DNA from: Acinetobacter tandoii DSM 14970 = CIP 107469
GTDB taxonomy: Bacteria > Pseudomonadota > Gammaproteobacteria > Pseudomonadales > Moraxellaceae
NCBI RefSeq assembly: GCF_000400735.1
Contig: NZ_KE007359.1
Location: forward strand, 21,327-85,326
Direction of reading: 5' to 3'
DNA length: 64,000 nt
This document shows positions 18,508 to 27,676 of this stretch, in pieces. The position numbers and the translations under genes are program-made. Position 1 is the first letter of the stretch, and every line of letters starts with the position of its first letter. The notes under the pieces were generated by a model. It saw only the letters and a program-made list of their open reading frames with translations, searched no databases and was not told the DNA's origin.

Positions 18508-18550
18508 TCGCTTTGTGAAACTTGAGTTTTGCAAAGCGATTGTTTATTTT
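18508..18550 (+). terminator. Terminator downstream of argS
   Basis: TCGCTTTG (18508-18515) pairs with CAAAGCGA (18532-18539); inside the loop AAACT and AGTTT can pair as well. It is followed by TTGTTTATTTT, a T-rich tract. Confidence 0.65.
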
Positions 18551-18648
18551 GATACGACACACCTCTCTCAATCCATTGAGGCCGTGTATTAAAATAAAGA
18601 AATAATAAGTCAGTCCTTTGTATTGATGAGAAGAAAAGAGGTTTCCAC

Positions 18649-19263
18649 GTGTTTGGAAAAACGCAACGCGGTGTTTCAGAACGACCAAATAAACCGAAAA
18701 AACCACTGATTCCAGCGTGGTTGGGTACGCTTGTGGTTATTCTTATCGTACTTAGTTTTGCAGTTGCTTTAATGCTATGGAAACCGTGGGCACCTGCTCA
18801 ACCTAAAAATCAGGTGACATCTGAACACTATCAAGAAGAAACCAACAAGGATTATCGTTTTTATGATTTGTTGCCACAACAACAAGTCACCCCGATTCCC
18901 GAACAGGCTATTCCTGAAAATAAAGATTCAGGCACTGTGGTGATTGTGGAAGCACCTCAAGCAGAACAAGCGGCAAGCAGCACCGCAACTGATACTACAG
19001 AAGCTCAAATCAATCCAACACCAGCAGAACGTACACCAAGCTATATTTTACAAGTTCGTAGCTACCCCGATCCTGACAGTGCTGATGCGCGCCGTGCTGA
19101 AATTATCTTGAATGGTTTATCCGCAGATGTGGTGAAAACTGTTGAAGGAGGTAAAACTTGGTACCGTGTGGTATCTGGGCCTTATGACTCACAAGAAGCA
19201 GCCGTCATTGCACAACAAACTTTACAACATAGCGGTATCGACTCCATTGTCGTCAAACGCTAA
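18649..19263 (+). CDS. SPOR-domain protein, FtsN-like
   Basis: 204 residues starting at GTG; AAGAGG lies 7 bp upstream, which decides the start. A short cytoplasmic part with KKPLIPAW is followed by one transmembrane helix (about residues 24-45, VVILIVLSFAVALMLW). Then comes a Pro/Gln/Ala-rich periplasmic linker and a C-terminal SPOR domain of about 75 residues (SYILQVRSYPDPDSADARRAE to SIVVKR). SPOR domains bind denuded glycan at the division site. The one-helix plus SPOR layout is like FtsN, and argS followed by an ftsN-like gene is a common gammaproteobacterial order; the FtsN role is inferred. Confidence 0.8.
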   Translation: MFGKTQRGVSERPNKPKKPLIPAWLGTLVVILIVLSFAVALMLWKPWAPAQPKNQVTSEHYQEETNKDYRFYDLLPQQQVTPIPEQAIPENKDSGTVVIVEAPQAEQAASSTATDTTEAQINPTPAERTPSYILQVRSYPDPDSADARRAEIILNGLSADVVKTVEGGKTWYRVVSGPYDSQEAAVIAQQTLQHSGIDSIVVKR

Positions 19264-19270
19264 GTAACAT

Positions 19271-19301
19271 AAAAAAAGATGCTGATGTAGCATCTTTTTT
19301 T
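19271..19301. terminator. Bidirectional terminator
   Basis: AAAAAAAGATGC, loop TGATGTA, GCATCTTTTTTT: a 12-bp perfect stem with A and T tracts, between the convergent SPOR and GST genes. Confidence 0.85.
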
Positions 19302-19314
19302 ATGCCCTCGACCC

Positions 19315-19959
19315 TTATAAGGCTTGCTCTTTGCCTTGTGCACGGAGATAGGCTGGACGCTGAGCAATACGCTGGATAAAGGCTTGAATATTAGGATATT
19401 TCCCCTGAGTTCTCGACACTAATGCCTGCAAAGGAAAACTCATCTGAATATCTGCAAAAGAGAACGTACCCGCAAAATAATCATGAGTAGCCAAATAGCT
19501 TTCTAAAAATTGCACATGATCTTTTAAGCGGGGTTGAATAAATCCTGCTTTCACCCCCGCAGTAATTTTCTTCGCGACAGGCTTAATCAAAAAAGGAACA
19601 TGCTGCGGTACATTGGTCATCACCAATTGCATCACCAACAGCGGCATTAACGAACCTTCTGCATAATGCATCCAATAACGGTATTGTTGTTTATTGGCAT
19701 GGTCCTGCGGTTTGAACTGTTGCTGTGTATCATATTGTTCTTGTAAATACTCTAAAATCACAGCAGATTCGGCAATGCTTCCCTCTCCATCCGTCAAAAC
19801 AGGCGCCTTACCCAAAGGATGTACCAGTTTCAGTTCAGGAGGTGCAGCAAACGTTGGCAAACGTCGGTAAAACTGAATCTGATAATTCAGATTTAACTCC
19901 TCCAAAGCCCATAAAATGCGAAAAGAGCGGGATTGCTCCAAATGATGTAAGGTAATCAT
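19315..19959 (-). CDS. Glutathione S-transferase family protein
   Basis: 214 residues. The N-terminal thioredoxin-like domain has SRSFRILWALEELNLNYQ and the glutathione-binding segment HPLGKAPVLTDGEGSIAESAVILEYL near residues 47-75. The C-terminal helical domain has the N-capping box region FAGTFSFADIQMSFPL near 165. It is a cytoplasmic GST-type enzyme of unknown substrate. Convergent with the SPOR gene. Confidence 0.9.
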   Translation of the reverse strand: MITLHHLEQSRSFRILWALEELNLNYQIQFYRRLPTFAAPPELKLVHPLGKAPVLTDGEGSIAESAVILEYLQEQYDTQQQFKPQDHANKQQYRYWMHYAEGSLMPLLVMQLVMTNVPQHVPFLIKPVAKKITAGVKAGFIQPRLKDHVQFLESYLATHDYFAGTFSFADIQMSFPLQALVSRTQGKYPNIQAFIQRIAQRPAYLRAQGKEQAL

Positions 19960-20029
19960 GCCCTAGCCTCAATTTACCAATATCGGAATTACTTAACTTC
20001 AGCAATTCACCTGAATATAAAAAGCCTGA

Positions 20030-20428
20030 TTACATCAGGCGAGTGTGTATTTCTAAACTACGTAATAAAGTTTTGGTGACAGGAGTCTTTTCACTAATCT
20101 CAAGGACTTTCTGTTGTAATTCTTCTGATAAAAGCTGTTGAAAGGATAAACGACGCTCAATCCATTCCTGCCCGTCCTTATTACCATGAAACTCTGCTTC
20201 CACGCTAAAATCACCCAAATCAATTTGCTTATGCTGAGCGTACATACGCAAAGTAATCATGGTACATGACACCAAACCTGAACAAAGAAAATCATAGGGT
20301 GCTGGTCCCAAATCTTGCCCCCCAAATGAGGCTGGTTTATCTGTGAGAAAATGATGTGTCCCACTTGAGATGTCACCTAACCAATGTTCCGCACGTGTGC
20401 GAACCTGTGCTTGCGCAATAATACTCAT
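20030..20428 (-). CDS. OsmC/Ohr family protein
   Basis: 132 residues. The OsmC-like fold is shown by GGQDLGPAPYDFLCSGLVSCTMITLRMYAQ, which holds two cysteines eight residues apart, and by the C-terminal KVLEISEKTPVTKTL. OsmC and Ohr proteins reduce organic hydroperoxides with paired cysteines further apart than this, so catalytic function is not certain; some family members are not peroxidases. It starts 15 bp after the pirin stop and is probably co-transcribed with it. Confidence 0.85.
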   Translation of the reverse strand: MSIIAQAQVRTRAEHWLGDISSGTHHFLTDKPASFGGQDLGPAPYDFLCSGLVSCTMITLRMYAQHKQIDLGDFSVEAEFHGNKDGQEWIERRLSFQQLLSEELQQKVLEISEKTPVTKTLLRSLEIHTRLM

Positions 20429-20443
20429 CTTATTGTTCCTTTG

Positions 20444-21391
20444 TTATTTTGATGCTTTCATTTTGTCTGGGAAAACAGGGGCTTCTAAACGAGGCCCATC
20501 ATAATCAGGAATACTTCCAAAGCGCTCATCTTGATTGACCCACTGTTCACGTGCTAACTGCAACTCTTCTTGGGTACGCCCTACAAAGTTCCACCACAGT
20601 AAAATTGCCGATTCAAAGGGTTCTCCACCAAGCAATAAAATACGCGCTCCCTCATGCAATTCCACTGTAATTTCGGTTACACCTGGTTCTAGTGCCAACA
20701 TATTGTCATCATTTAATTCATGACCATTAACAACAGCGGTGCCTTCTAATGCTAAAAAACCATATTCAAACTTTGGATTAAGTCGTAACCGTGTTGTAGT
20801 CGACGCCAAGGCTTTCATATCGACACCCAACAGTTCGGTATGCACTTTTACATGGGAAACTACATTTAAGAACTCACCCACCAACACTGTAAACTCAACT
20901 TGATCTTGTTCTAAAGTAGGCAATTCTGGGTAATGATCGAAACGTGGTGCAATATTCTGCTTATCATCAGGTAAAGCAATCCAGAGTTGCGCTGCGTGCA
21001 TATGGGTTTCTGTTGCAGGAGCAACTTCAGTATGTGAAATTCCATAACCCGCGGTCATTAAATTCACCTGTTTCGGGCGAATTAGCTGTTTCGAACCTAA
21101 ACTATCCGTATGCATCATGGTGCCTTCAATCATCCATGTGAAAGTTTGCAGGCCAATATGTGGATGAGGTCCTACATCCAAACCATCCCCTTGAGGAAAA
21201 CTGACTGGGCCTGCATGATCCAAGAAGCACCATGCTCCAATCATACGTTTATGCCGACTTGGCAAAGCACGTTTAATAACAGTTCCTTGACCAATTTCTG
21301 CTGAACGTAGAGGAAACTCTTGAATAAATTGGTTAATATATTTTTCACAATCATCTGAATCTGAAAGTTCAATATAGTTACTATTCGTCAT
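20444..21391 (-). CDS. Pirin family protein
   Basis: 315 residues, bicupin. The N-terminal cupin has the metal-binding signature HPHIGLQTFTWMIEG near residues 77-91, with further candidate ligands in SHTEVAP and THMHAAQLW (near 120-133). The C-terminal cupin ends with LLGGEPFESAILLWWNFVGRT, typical of pirins. Family members include quercetinase-like dioxygenases and transcription cofactors; the reaction here is unknown. It leads a two-gene operon with the OsmC-like gene. Confidence 0.9.
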   Translation of the reverse strand: MTNSNYIELSDSDDCEKYINQFIQEFPLRSAEIGQGTVIKRALPSRHKRMIGAWCFLDHAGPVSFPQGDGLDVGPHPHIGLQTFTWMIEGTMMHTDSLGSKQLIRPKQVNLMTAGYGISHTEVAPATETHMHAAQLWIALPDDKQNIAPRFDHYPELPTLEQDQVEFTVLVGEFLNVVSHVKVHTELLGVDMKALASTTTRLRLNPKFEYGFLALEGTAVVNGHELNDDNMLALEPGVTEITVELHEGARILLLGGEPFESAILLWWNFVGRTQEELQLAREQWVNQDERFGSIPDYDGPRLEAPVFPDKMKASK

Positions 21392-21694
21392 ATTGTTATC
21401 CTAAAATTATGTTTTCCAATCACATCAGCATAGCGATAACCTCTACAAACGACCAGTTCAATTTAAAATTTACCTGTAAATCTTTATCTGAAAGATAAAA
21501 ATTCCATACAATAAAATACGGCTGTCTATATAATGGATCGCATTTATCTAATAAAATGAAAGAATATGAACAAGAAAAACGAATTTGGTTTCACATATCT
21601 ATTTCAACAAAAAGTGTGCATTTTATATACAAAACTGTGATTAATGTTTATTATTTCATAAGAATGCATTGTAAATACAATGGAGCAGTAGCCT
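21392..21694. other. Intergenic region between pirin and the diguanylate cyclase
   Basis: 303 bp with divergent promoters expected. It contains a small perfect inverted repeat, TTTATCT-GAA-AGATAAA, at 21483-21499, which could be an operator for the pirin-osmC operon. Nothing else is recognised. Confidence 0.4.
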
Positions 21695-22975
21695 ATGATT
21701 AAAGGAGGATATGGACAAACTGAATTGGGTCATAAGCACAGCATTGGATTAGAAAATCGCAATAAAACTCAACATACCCCTGATACTTACATTTTACCCT
21801 CCCAATTATGCGAACCTGAAAATCGTGTCGCCATCGTCAATGCATTACAAGATCGTAACGCTCCAATTCCTCCACAATTTGAGGAGTGTTATTACAGTTA
21901 TCAAAATGTGCATCAACGACACCATTTAAGGCAAATTAATTTTTTAGCACAACTGTCCTTTCTCTGTTATTTTTTTGCGGATTGGTTTTTATTGCCAGAT
22001 ATTGTCTATATTTCAGGCATAGCACGTACAAGTGCAGTCTCAAGCTTTATGCTGTTGAATTGGGCGATGTTTAAATACTGTAAAAACATTCTAACTTTAG
22101 ACTTATTGCTACCGATCTCGAGTGCTTTCGCTGCCACAGTATGGTTCTGGCTACTCCATCAATCCGAAAACTCGAGTGTTTATTTTTATCAATATGCTTC
22201 AGTCATTTTTATCTTGTTGGGCTGCTTATCTATTCAAGTCCGCTTTCGGCCTTCAGTATTAACGGCATTACTCATCAGTGCTGTCATTATTTCTGGCGTC
22301 ATACATCTTAATAACACGCTACAACAAACGATTATCTTTTTACTGGTCTATATTCCAATTCTTATCTTTAGCTTATATATCAGCTGGAATAACACTTTAA
22401 ATGCGCGCCGCACCTTCTTACGCTCTATGTTAGAAGAATGGGATCGTCACATGTTGCGTGAACTGGCACACACTGATGAACTCACCCAATTAAACAACCG
22501 TCGCCAATTTGAATTGATTGCTGATCAAAAAATCCATCAATGGCCGCAATATCAATCTATTTGTTTGCTCATGTTTGATGTCGACTTTTTTAAACGCATT
22601 AATGACAGCTATGGTCATGATATTGGCGATCAAGTTCTACAGAATATTGCGGAAATCGCGCGCAAAGAAATGCGGCGTGAAGATGTCTTGGCACGTTTTG
22701 GCGGTGAAGAGTTTGTTGCGCTTCTTCCCGAAACTGCACTCGAAGATGCCATGATGATTGCCAACCGATTAAGACAAAAAATTGAATCCTCTACAGTGTA
22801 TATTGGCAATAATATTAAACTTAATTTCACCATTTCAATCGGTGTTTCACAGCTTGATCCTGAAGACGTCGATTTACATCTACTGATTAAAGAAGCCGAT
22901 GTTGCCCTTTATCGCGCCAAACAGAATGGCCGCAATCAAGTGGTCTGTTTTGATTCTTTACCGAATGAAGTCTAA
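21695..22975 (+). CDS. Membrane-bound diguanylate cyclase (GGDEF)
   Basis: 426 residues. About six transmembrane helices (residues ~85-235) form a MASE-like sensor, followed by a GGDEF domain from about 265. The domain has the metal and substrate region DVDFFKRINDSYGHDIGD, the active-site GGEEF motif and the product-inhibition I-site RRED exactly five residues before it, so it should make cyclic di-GMP and be feedback-inhibited. No EAL domain. GGAG lies 9 bp before the ATG; the first ~80 residues are polar and cytoplasmic. The signal sensed is unknown. Confidence 0.9.
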   Translation: MIKGGYGQTELGHKHSIGLENRNKTQHTPDTYILPSQLCEPENRVAIVNALQDRNAPIPPQFEECYYSYQNVHQRHHLRQINFLAQLSFLCYFFADWFLLPDIVYISGIARTSAVSSFMLLNWAMFKYCKNILTLDLLLPISSAFAATVWFWLLHQSENSSVYFYQYASVIFILLGCLSIQVRFRPSVLTALLISAVIISGVIHLNNTLQQTIIFLLVYIPILIFSLYISWNNTLNARRTFLRSMLEEWDRHMLRELAHTDELTQLNNRRQFELIADQKIHQWPQYQSICLLMFDVDFFKRINDSYGHDIGDQVLQNIAEIARKEMRREDVLARFGGEEFVALLPETALEDAMMIANRLRQKIESSTVYIGNNIKLNFTISIGVSQLDPEDVDLHLLIKEADVALYRAKQNGRNQVVCFDSLPNEV

Positions 22976-22987
22976 GGTAGTCCCCGA

Positions 22988-23314
22988 TTATTCTTCTCTT
23001 ACCTCTTGAACTGTGGTCTGCTGTGCCAATGTGTGTTTAAGATGTTTCATAAATTGCCCAAACTGCGGTAATAGCTGTTCAAATAAAGGATGCTGACGAT
23101 TTTCCAATAGCGTTTCACCAAACAGCTTTAAACCGAGTGCAAATGCAGCAGTGGCATCTTTATCAAACAATTTTGCCTGTTGCATACGCTCGACAATTGC
23201 CAAAATATCATCATGATTACCTACATTGAATGCCAATTTTTCAGTATAGGTTGAGGGTTGTCCCTTGGCATCACAAAGATGTTGCACTGTAATATGATAT
23301 TGATGTTGTTTCAT
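22988..23314 (-). CDS. DUF3861 protein
   Basis: 108 residues, soluble. HQYHITVQHLCDAKGQP, LAFNVGNHDDILAIVERM and AAFALGLKLFGETLL match the DUF3861 family as I know it. Function unknown. It lies 32 bp downstream of the Fur-like gene on the same strand, so PadR, the Fur-like protein and this protein probably form an operon. It is convergent with the diguanylate cyclase. Confidence 0.8.
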   Translation of the reverse strand: MKQHQYHITVQHLCDAKGQPSTYTEKLAFNVGNHDDILAIVERMQQAKLFDKDATAAFALGLKLFGETLLENRQHPLFEQLLPQFGQFMKHLKHTLAQQTTVQEVREE

Positions 23315-23346
23315 TGTATTGTCCTTTAAACGAATAAATTTAAAAC

Positions 23347-23748
23347 TCAGCTTTTGAGTTGTACATGTAAGATGAGTTCAACTTTGACCAGTTGTTGTTG
23401 CATAACATCAGCCAACTGGTTGAGATAGTTGGATAAATCTTGATGTTCAAATGCTTCGACTTGCCCATTTTGCAGGTGTAGGATTTGACACTGCGCTCGT
23501 TGTTGCCGTATCACAAAACTGGCTTTGGCACGCTGATGGTATTGTCGTTCAATCAATTTTGCTTGTTCTAGCTCTGTCAGTACGCGATAGATCGTAGCCA
23601 AACTCAAACCACTTTGTTGCTGATGTAGCTGTAAATATAGATGTTCTGCACTACACGCTACTCTAGCATCCAATAATTGCTGCAAAATCGATGTTCGAGC
23701 TGAAGAGACTTTTAAATGTGCCTGTTTCAATAATTCCTGACTTTGCAT
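23347..23748 (-). CDS. Fur-like winged-helix regulator without zinc cysteines
   Basis: 133 residues from the ATG at 23748; the frame is open further upstream but overlaps the PadR gene with unrelated sequence. The Fur-type helix-turn-helix is clear (SSARTSILQQLLDAR, HLYLQLHQQQSGLSLATIYRVLTELEQAKLIERQ). The C-terminal domain lacks the CxxC pairs of Fur and Zur (only one cysteine, QCQILHLQNG), so it lacks the usual structural zinc site. It may be a non-metal or altered Fur paralogue. It follows PadR after 16 bp. Confidence 0.7.
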   Translation of the reverse strand: MQSQELLKQAHLKVSSARTSILQQLLDARVACSAEHLYLQLHQQQSGLSLATIYRVLTELEQAKLIERQYHQRAKASFVIRQQRAQCQILHLQNGQVEAFEHQDLSNYLNQLADVMQQQLVKVELILHVQLKS

Positions 23749-23764
23749 ACTAGGCTCGAGATCC

Positions 23765-24295
23765 TTAAAGTCGACCAATTGCCACGGCAGCAGCATCAAT
23801 ATGCGCAGCAATCTGACGTATGGTTTCAACATCAACCGATTTAGCATTTAGTTTTAGGCGTAGTGAAGTCTTTAAGTTTTCCATAGCACGGTGAATATCC
23901 ATCAGCTCATCTTTACTTTGTATATCTCGCTTGGTTTCCAACTTCTCTAATAGCTGCTGAATCACGGAATGCTGTTCTTTTAAATGTGCGTTTCCTGCAT
24001 CTGTAATATAGAACTGCTTACGATCCCCTTCAGTCAGTTGCACTTGAACAAAACCCATATCTTCCAAATAAGTTAAAGTCGGATAGATGGTGCCTGCACT
24101 TGGACTATAACCACCTCCTACCAATTCACTAATATCTTTAATCAGTTCATAACCATGTTTGGGGGCTTGGGCAATCAGATATAGCACCAATAATTTCATT
24201 CGACCTGCTTCAAATAAACGACCACGACGTCCACCATGCGGGCGTTCTGTATAATGGGAGTACGACTCATAGTCATGATGGGAACCCTGTTTCAT
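23765..24295 (-). CDS. PadR family transcriptional regulator
   Basis: 176 residues. A short Gly/Arg/His-rich N-terminus (HYTERPHGGRRGRLFEAG) precedes the PadR winged helix (KLLVLYLIAQAPKHGYELIK, then GTIYPTLTYLEDMGFV, EGDRKQFYITDAG), and a C-terminal helical dimerisation domain with coiled-coil character follows. PadR proteins repress their own and neighbouring genes and respond to small molecules. A 26-bp palindrome 35 bp upstream is the likely operator. First gene of the PadR, Fur-like, DUF3861 set. Confidence 0.9.
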   Translation of the reverse strand: MKQGSHHDYESYSHYTERPHGGRRGRLFEAGRMKLLVLYLIAQAPKHGYELIKDISELVGGGYSPSAGTIYPTLTYLEDMGFVQVQLTEGDRKQFYITDAGNAHLKEQHSVIQQLLEKLETKRDIQSKDELMDIHRAMENLKTSLRLKLNAKSVDVETIRQIAAHIDAAAVAIGRL

Positions 24296-24330
24296 AATAT
24301 TTATTCGCTTTATAGATGAATTTATACTTA

Positions 24331-24356
24331 TTAAGATATATCTTTATATATCTTAA
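24331..24356. promoter_or_regulatory. Palindromic operator upstream of padR
   Basis: TTAAGATATA, 6-bp spacer TCTTTA, then TATATCTTAA: perfect 10-bp arms, 35 bp upstream of the PadR start. Position and symmetry suggest PadR autoregulation. Confidence 0.65.
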
Positions 24357-24388
24357 ATCAACTATTCTTCCTTATTTCAAGCCATAAA

Positions 24389-24408
24389 AAGGACGCTTAC
24401 GCGTCCTT
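24389..24408 (-). terminator. Terminator of the restriction-modification operon
   Basis: AAGGACGC, loop TTAC, GCGTCCTT, an 8-bp GC-rich perfect stem. Read on the minus strand it is followed by TTTATGGC, after a TTTTTA tract. It lies 33 bp after the end of the endonuclease gene. Confidence 0.8.
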
Positions 24409-24441
24409 AAAAGTTATCTTCATCAAACCGATCTTGGTCTA

Positions 24442-25065
24442 TTATTTATCATTCTGCACGACATCATAGACATAAAAAGACTTAATTATTTCTACCGCTT
24501 TAGGCTTTTCTAGACTAATAGAACCTAAAAACTCAATCATTTCATCAAATGATGCTTCATCCCCTAATACAATGTCGTCAATTCCTAACAGATCACCCTC
24601 TTTTAACTTTTTTTCTAATCTTATAGCTTCTGGTTTATCCATAGTGACTAAGTAACACCTAGCTTTACGGTGTACATACTTTAAAGAAACAGCCTCTAAA
24701 TCAGCCTGTTTGTATCTTTCTCTTAAAGATGTCTTAGCCGAAATTGATATTGGTCCAAATTCCTTACTATAAACTATCAAATCAAAATTCACATTTGGAA
24801 CAAAAACAACGTTAGCTTGAGAAAAAATTGGTCCAATTCCGTTCTCAAGCATTACTGTCGCAATAATTGCCTCGAATATTTTACCATTAATATTATTATT
24901 GTTTGGACAACTGTCTTTATATGCTTTCCACAAAACTCGCAATTGCTCATGTGGTTTTAAATTTTGAATATCTAAACTATTTTCAAGAACCAATTGAAAG
25001 GCCTTAAATACAGCTCCTTGCTTAACAATATTATATTTATTTAACAAGTGTGAATTGTTCTGCAC
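24442..25065 (-). CDS. Candidate type II restriction endonuclease
   Basis: 207 residues, not a family I can name. A PD-(D/E)xK-like arrangement is visible: E65 in GKIFEAIIATVM, D95 in NVNFDLIVYS and S109-A110-K111 in ISISAKTS, which is a plausible nuclease centre. Its start codon lies inside the cytosine methyltransferase gene (29-bp overlap), and a terminator follows. Pairing with a lone C5 methyltransferase is the main argument for calling it the cognate endonuclease. AT-rich, as for its partner. Confidence 0.65.
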   Translation of the reverse strand: MQNNSHLLNKYNIVKQGAVFKAFQLVLENSLDIQNLKPHEQLRVLWKAYKDSCPNNNNINGKIFEAIIATVMLENGIGPIFSQANVVFVPNVNFDLIVYSKEFGPISISAKTSLRERYKQADLEAVSLKYVHRKARCYLVTMDKPEAIRLEKKLKEGDLLGIDDIVLGDEASFDEMIEFLGSISLEKPKAVEIIKSFYVYDVVQNDK

Positions 25066-25921
25066 TTAGTTTTTCCTTAATTTTCTTATAAAATGCTTCT
25101 ATGGCATCAACCGATACAGAGTTTCCTAACTGCTTCATTGCTTCTATTTCAGATACAGGAAAAATAAAATCTGAAGGAAAACCTTGCATCAGAAGACCAT
25201 GTTTAGAAGTTAAACGTCGAATCTCACCATCAACTTTATAAAACTCCCAGTTTCGTCGATCACCATAAACTGATCCACGCCCACCAACTCGTAATGTAAA
25301 TCCAACTTCTTTTTCACAATTTCCTGAAAAAATATCACTCATCGTATATTTCAATGGGAGTTTTTCTGGCTGTTCTATTTTAGTCACACCATCTCGAAAA
25401 CCAATCATAAAAAGACGAGGCCGATGCTGTGGTAAACCATAATCACTTGATTTGACAACAAAACTTTGAAAGCTATAACCAAGTGCCTCTAGTTTTTCTT
25501 GAATAACTGAAAAGGTACGTCCATTATCATGTTTAAGTAGTCCTCGTACATTTTCCAAAAAATAGGCTTCAGGCTTTTTTTCTTCTAAAATTTGCAAAAT
25601 ATTAAAAAACAAAGTTCCTCTAACATCATCGAAACCTTTTTTTTGCCCCGCTTGACTAAACGGCTGGCATGGAAACCCTGCACACAAGACCTCATGATCA
25701 GGAATCTGCTGTGGTTCAATTAATGTAATATCACCATGCCAAGCACCCGCATCTAAATTATGATTAGCTAGATATGTTTTCTTAGCATTCTCATTAATTT
25801 CTGATGCAAAAACACATTGTGCGCCTTGTCGCGCAAGGGCTAGATGAAAACCACCTATCCCTGCGAACAAGTCAATAAAGCGAATCTGTTGCATTTGATC
25901 AAAAAACTGCAACTGTTGCAC
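25037..25921 (-). CDS. DNA (cytosine-5-)-methyltransferase, type II
   Basis: 294 residues with the standard motifs: I FIDLFAGIGGFHLAL (15-29), IV AGFPCQPFSQAG with catalytic Cys85, VI ENV (123-125), VIII QHRPR (165-169), a short target-recognition region about 190-265 (VGGRGSVYGDRRNW), and IX/X LGNSVSVDAIEAFY at the C-terminus. It methylates cytosine C5 in the recognition site to protect DNA from the partner endonuclease. The site cannot be read from the sequence. It starts 5 bp after the guaA stop; an ATG at 25891 just before motif I is an alternative start. Confidence 0.93.
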   Translation of the reverse strand: MQQLQFFDQMQQIRFIDLFAGIGGFHLALARQGAQCVFASEINENAKKTYLANHNLDAGAWHGDITLIEPQQIPDHEVLCAGFPCQPFSQAGQKKGFDDVRGTLFFNILQILEEKKPEAYFLENVRGLLKHDNGRTFSVIQEKLEALGYSFQSFVVKSSDYGLPQHRPRLFMIGFRDGVTKIEQPEKLPLKYTMSDIFSGNCEKEVGFTLRVGGRGSVYGDRRNWEFYKVDGEIRRLTSKHGLLMQGFPSDFIFPVSEIEAMKQLGNSVSVDAIEAFYKKIKEKLSAEQFTLVK

Positions 25922-25926
25922 TTACT

Positions 25927-27495
25927 TTATTCCCACTCAATTGTTGCTGGTGGCTTAGATGACACGTCATACACAACACGTGAAACATCTTTAATTTCAT
26001 TCATAATACGCGTAGAAATCTTGTCAACCAATTCATACGGTAAGTGCGCGAAACGAGCAGTCATGAAGTCCACAGTTTCAACAGCACGAAGTGCAATTAC
26101 CCATGCATAACGACGACCATCACCGACTACACCAACTGATTTAACAGGTTGGAATACTGCAAATGCTTGCGCAGTTTTGTCATACCAGCCGCTGTCACGA
26201 AGTTCTTGCATGAAAATGTCGTCTGCAAGACGAAGAATGTCCGCATATTCTTTTTTCACTTCACCCAAAATACGCACGCCCAAACCTGGACCTGGGAATG
26301 GATGACGGTAAATCATGCTATGCGGTAAACCTAGAGTTGTACCTAGTTTACGTACTTCATCTTTAAACAAGTCACGTAATGGTTCAACAAGGTCAAATGC
26401 TAAATCTTCTGGTAAACCACCCACGTTGTGGTGTGATTTAATCACGTGCGCTTTACCTTGCTTGCTTGCAGCAGATTCAATTACGTCTGGATAGATCGTA
26501 CCTTGAGCCAAGAATTTCACGCCATCAAGTTTACGTGCTTCTTCTGCAAATACTTCAATGAACTCACGACCAATGATCTTACGTTTTTTCTCAGGATCAA
26601 CTTCGCCTGCCAACGCTGTTAAGAAACGCTCTTCTGCATCGGCACGGATCACACGGATACCCATGTTGTCTGCGAACATTTGCATCACTTGATCACCTTC
26701 GTTTAAACGAAGTAAACCGTTGTCTACAAATACGCAAGTCAGTTGGTCACCAATCGCTTTATGTAATAAAGCAGCCACAACTGATGAATCTACGCCGCCA
26801 GATAAACCAAGTAGAACTTTTTCATCACCAATCTGTTGACGTAGTTGTTCTACACGAAGATCGATAATGTGTTCTGGTGTCCATAAACCGCCACAACCAC
26901 AAATTTTGTGAACAAAGTTAGATAATAACTCTGCACCTTTTGCAGTATGCGTAACTTCTGGGTGGAACTGCACGCCATAGAAACGACGGCTTTCATCAGA
27001 TGCCGCAGCGAATGGGCAGCTTGGTGTACTTGCAGTTGTTGTAAAACCTTCTGGAAGACGGCTCACTTTGTCACCGTGGCTCATCCACACGTGTAATTGG
27101 TTTTCACGGTCTTGAAGCTGACCAATTAAGTGGTCGCGCTGTTGAATATCAACTTCAGCATAGCCAAATTCGTGTACTGTACCCGCTTCAACCTTACCAC
27201 CGAGTTGTTCAGACATGGTTTGGAAACCGTAACAGATTCCCAATACAGGCACACCTAATTCAAACACCACTTGCGGTGCACGTGGACTGCCTTCTTCATG
27301 CACACTTTCAGGTCCACCCGATAAAATAATACCGTTTGGATTAAACGCACGGATGTCTTCTTCAGACATATCGTAGGCATACATTTCAGAATATACACCC
27401 GCCTCGCGTACGCGACGTGCAATAAGCTGACTATATTGAGAGCCGAAATCCAAAATAAGGATACGATCTTCAGTAATTTGAGAATTGGTAGTCAT
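25927..27495 (-). CDS. guaA: GMP synthase (glutamine-hydrolysing)
   Basis: 522 residues from the ATG at 27495. It converts XMP to GMP using ATP and glutamine. The N-terminal class I amidotransferase has catalytic Cys in GICYGFQTM and a His-x-Glu in GVQFHPEV; the ATP pyrophosphatase P-loop is LSGGVDSSV near 232; the C-terminal dimerisation domain ends with the conserved KPPATIEWE. Complete and in good condition. The 3' end of guaA is a known integration site for genomic islands in many bacteria; here the restriction-modification pair begins 5 bp after it. Confidence 0.97.
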   Translation of the reverse strand: MTTNSQITEDRILILDFGSQYSQLIARRVREAGVYSEMYAYDMSEEDIRAFNPNGIILSGGPESVHEEGSPRAPQVVFELGVPVLGICYGFQTMSEQLGGKVEAGTVHEFGYAEVDIQQRDHLIGQLQDRENQLHVWMSHGDKVSRLPEGFTTTASTPSCPFAAASDESRRFYGVQFHPEVTHTAKGAELLSNFVHKICGCGGLWTPEHIIDLRVEQLRQQIGDEKVLLGLSGGVDSSVVAALLHKAIGDQLTCVFVDNGLLRLNEGDQVMQMFADNMGIRVIRADAEERFLTALAGEVDPEKKRKIIGREFIEVFAEEARKLDGVKFLAQGTIYPDVIESAASKQGKAHVIKSHHNVGGLPEDLAFDLVEPLRDLFKDEVRKLGTTLGLPHSMIYRHPFPGPGLGVRILGEVKKEYADILRLADDIFMQELRDSGWYDKTAQAFAVFQPVKSVGVVGDGRRYAWVIALRAVETVDFMTARFAHLPYELVDKISTRIMNEIKDVSRVVYDVSSKPPATIEWE

Positions 27496-27611
27496 GACAA
27501 ACAACTATGATAGGCAAACGAATATAAGCGCCATATTCTACCATTTTTCCAGTTATTAAGCACACTATTTGGACAACCAATAAATATACATATAAAACAA
27601 ATATTTAAATA

Positions 27612-27638
27612 AAAAGCACCGAACTTATCGGTGCTTTT
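27612..27638 (-). terminator. Terminator downstream of the DoxX gene
   Basis: AAAAGCACCGA, loop ACTTA, TCGGTGCTTTT: an 11-bp perfect stem. On the minus strand it is followed by TTATTT. It lies about 40 bp after the DoxX stop and before the guaA promoter. Confidence 0.85.
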
Positions 27639-27676
27639 GACTTGTAACAGGATTCTGCAATCCTACCACCTATAAT

